A stretch of DNA of 5,810 nucleotides from Planctomycetaceae bacterium (GTDB lineage: Bacteria > Planctomycetota > Planctomycetia > Planctomycetales > Planctomycetaceae). How positions within the stretch are numbered: the first letter of the stretch is position 1; each line of letters begins with the position of its first letter. Location of the stretch: the NCBI GenBank assembly GCA_947463775.1, contig CANHVD010000402.1, positions 1-5,810 of the forward strand. The letters run 5' to 3'. The notes below the pieces were generated by a model. It made no database searches. It was not told the DNA's origin and saw only the letters and a program-made list of their open reading frames with translations. The position numbers and the translations under genes were made by a program. Positions 3,906 to 5,810 of this stretch are shown piece by piece.

Positions 3906-5810
3906 TCAACGGGCCGGCGGAACAAACGGTTGCGAGGCAGGAAAAGCTTGAGCCGCTGGCTCCGCCGCATCGCCTTGCCGGCTAACTACTCCATAGTAAT
4001 CATACTTCAGCGTGGGATCGAGAATATACCTGACACATGGTATCAGAACTTTCTGCGCAACCAGCAAAGATCCGTATGCGTTCAGATGATCATTATCTGA
4101 ATAAGCAACAATGCCACTGGGAGCGAAATTACTTTTATTGCTTTCTCTTTCGTAAAAAGGCACCGACAAATCAACAACGTACAAATTCGGCTGCTTAATG
4201 GAGACTAACTCCGATATCATTCTACCGTGCCAGTACTTCCATTTATCAGTAACAGGCAGAAGATTATCATCCCTGCAATTCAAATAATTTGATGTAATTG
4301 CAGCCGGAAGAGGCAATTCGCAATTAATCTCAGGCACTTGCAGGCAAAGAATCACATTAGGCACAATTCTGCAAAATCCTTTGATCTGACCACAAAGACG
4401 ATTCAACTTATCATCATCTAATTCACCAGACCATTTACCAGCAACGATTATAATATCAGGTGGCTCAGCCCCTATTATCTGCATCCGATTGATATTCAGA
4501 ATCTCAGCAAATGGACGCGACTCAACATTATCTGTAGTCATGCCAACGCCACTTGACGCGAGGGATTTTAATGTCCAGCCTTCATTTCCTGATGTCTCCA
4601 AAAATGCAGAAATCAAAGTACGCGCATGCGATGACCCTGAAAATGAAATTTCAGTCGCTGCTGGCCCCCCATCCATAACGACAAGCGATTCTTTCTTAAC
4701 CAAAATGGCCTTAGTCGCCTCAAAATCCGACCCCACATCACCATTGCCAGCAAGGTCGATTGTTCTGGCCACAGATGATCGCCAGAACCATGAGCTATGG
4801 ACTTTCATCGTCAAAATGCATGAACCGAAGGCGATTACGCCAAGAAAACACATCGCACCCCATCTCGGTTTCTTAGAGGGCATTCTAAACCGACATTCAA
4901 CAACATAATACGACACAACACCAATAAGAAGAATCACACTGAGCTCTAACACAACTGCGACCACGCGGAGATCGGCCTTAAGATACTTAAACACCACAAT
5001 CACCGGCCAATGCCACAAATACAATGAATATGAGATGCTTCCAATATAAATCATCCCCTTCGCCAGAATGTTTGACTTCCAGAACGCCTCGCCGCCGGCT
5101 GAATCCTGAAATTCCGCCATCAGCAGAAATATCCCGGTCCCCAAGCATGCCAGCATTTCACAAATGTATAAACCAGAATACATTTTGTCGGCAAGCAAAC
5201 ATACAATCACAATCAATGCCAGACCGACTACGGTTAACTGCCTTGAAATGTAGTAAGAAACTCCCTTGAGATACGCTTCATTAACCACACTTCCCACAAC
5301 ACAACCAAATAGCAGCTCCCAAATTCGAAATGGCAGAAGATAGAAACCTGATCTTTCGTGAAACTGATTCACAATCAATCCAGCCAACATTGACCCAAGC
5401 ACTAAAAAAATTATCGCGCGAAACCTGACTGACTTATGAATTGCAACCATACCCAACGACATCAATACATAAAACTGCGCCTCCAGAGATAGAGACCAGG
5501 TATGCAGCAGCGGAAGAAACGATGACCCCGTGTCCCAATAGCCACCCGTTTTCATCCATAAGAAGATATTAGAACCAGAAAACACTGCCGCAACACCATG
5601 CATTCCCGTTAGCGACTTGTTCGCCCCCGGAATTAGTACAATCGAAACAACCTGCACTCCAATTACAGTGACAAACAACGCAGGGAGCAGCCTGTGTGCC
5701 CGCCTGGTCATGAATTGGATAATAGAGAAAGTGTTTTTCTTGATATCAGAATCTATTATTCTGTATATCAAGTATCCGGAGATTACAAAAAATATGTCAA
5801 CGCCAAGATA
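3906..5810 (-). CDS. OafA-type membrane acyltransferase with C-terminal SGNH domain (start outside window)
   Basis: The frame is open to the window edge; 634 residues are visible, lacking only a short N-terminus. Numbering from the edge, residues 1-14 read YLGVDIFFVISGYL, the conserved opening of acyltransferase family 3. RRAHRLLPAL (36-45), HTWSLSLEAQFY (103-114, with the key His and Glu110), ISYSLYLWHWP (259-269) and about ten membrane helices up to residue ~335 complete the domain. A periplasmic SGNH hydrolase-like domain follows: FSGSSHA (390-396, nucleophile Ser394; the usual GDSH has Ser in place of Asp), GKWSG (458-462) and DNDHLN (572-577, D572 and H575). The tail is Pro/Ala-rich. By family it transfers acyl groups, usually acetyl, from the cytoplasm to O-antigen or another surface glycan; the substrate is unknown. 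Three sampled 60-base lines counted by hand gave 38-43% GC, against 52-53% in two lines from other genes. No attC-like site follows it. Confidence 0.88.
   Translation of the reverse strand, partial: YLGVDIFFVISGYLIYRIIDSDIKKNTFSIIQFMTRRAHRLLPALFVTVIGVQVVSIVLIPGANKSLTGMHGVAAVFSGSNIFLWMKTGGYWDTGSSFLPLLHTWSLSLEAQFYVLMSLGMVAIHKSVRFRAIIFLVLGSMLAGLIVNQFHERSGFYLLPFRIWELLFGCVVGSVVNEAYLKGVSYYISRQLTVVGLALIVIVCLLADKMYSGLYICEMLACLGTGIFLLMAEFQDSAGGEAFWKSNILAKGMIYIGSISYSLYLWHWPVIVVFKYLKADLRVVAVVLELSVILLIGVVSYYVVECRFRMPSKKPRWGAMCFLGVIAFGSCILTMKVHSSWFWRSSVARTIDLAGNGDVGSDFEATKAILVKKESLVVMDGGPAATEISFSGSSHARTLISAFLETSGNEGWTLKSLASSGVGMTTDNVESRPFAEILNINRMQIIGAEPPDIIIVAGKWSGELDDDKLNRLCGQIKGFCRIVPNVILCLQVPEINCELPLPAAITSNYLNCRDDNLLPVTDKWKYWHGRMISELVSIKQPNLYVVDLSVPFYERESNKSNFAPSGIVAYSDNDHLNAYGSLLVAQKVLIPCVRYILDPTLKYDYYGVVSRQGDAAEPAAQAFPASQPFVPPAR

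Noticed and set aside
4489..4908. 139-residue plus-strand ORF antisense to the acyltransferase
   Set aside because: It is a shadow of the SGNH-domain coding frame; no ribosome binding site or family match is visible.
1..5810. CRISPR array, tRNA, rRNA, riboswitch or integron integrase
   Set aside because: No regularly spaced direct repeats, no cloverleaf or rRNA-like sequence, and no tyrosine recombinase frame were seen on either strand.

Overview
The window looks like an accessory region of a bacterial chromosome, most likely a planctomycete (Pirellulaceae/Rhodopirellula-like). This host call is inference. It rests on the N-terminus MSSPYLSPT of one small membrane protein (many planctomycete membrane proteins start M-x-PYxSP), on a moderate GC content, and on a class of ~90-nt structured intergenic sites that I associate with planctomycete genomes. 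No rRNA, tRNA or other taxonomic marker is present.

Layout. 1-264 (+) is the C-terminal end of a DUF4145 protein. It is followed at 275-364 by a structured site (site D). A small unknown gene starts at 371 (+); it is split by an IS3-family insertion sequence (about 559-1848, two overlapping transposase frames with a -1 frameshift signal) and resumes until a stop at 1954. From there on all genes read on the minus strand: a multi-pass membrane protein (2593-2069), a smaller membrane protein (3147-2836), a secreted lipocalin-like protein (3799-3335), and a large acyltransferase with a C-terminal SGNH domain (from beyond 5810 down to 3906). Structured sites of the same type follow three of the minus-strand genes: site A at 1985-2074, site C at 2602-2693 and site B at 3221-3311.

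Main interpretation. The four sites are each 90-92 nt. Each can fold into a long imperfect hairpin, with an R'-like GTT box, a 4-nt spacer, paired L arms, unpaired extra bases in the R''-side arm and a variable terminal loop. That is the architecture of integron attC sites. Together with the small, unrelated, mostly unknown genes that each precede one site, the window reads as a stretch of integron gene cassettes without an integrase in view (a CALIN-like array). The sites point in two directions: D on plus, A, B and C on minus. The junction between the two orientations is the cassette gene that carries the IS.

How the genes work together. There is no shared pathway. The DUF4145, lipocalin-like and small membrane proteins are typical independent cassette cargo. 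The acyltransferase is visibly more AT-rich, has no attC-like site after it, and probably modifies a surface glycan; it may be a separately acquired gene next to the array.
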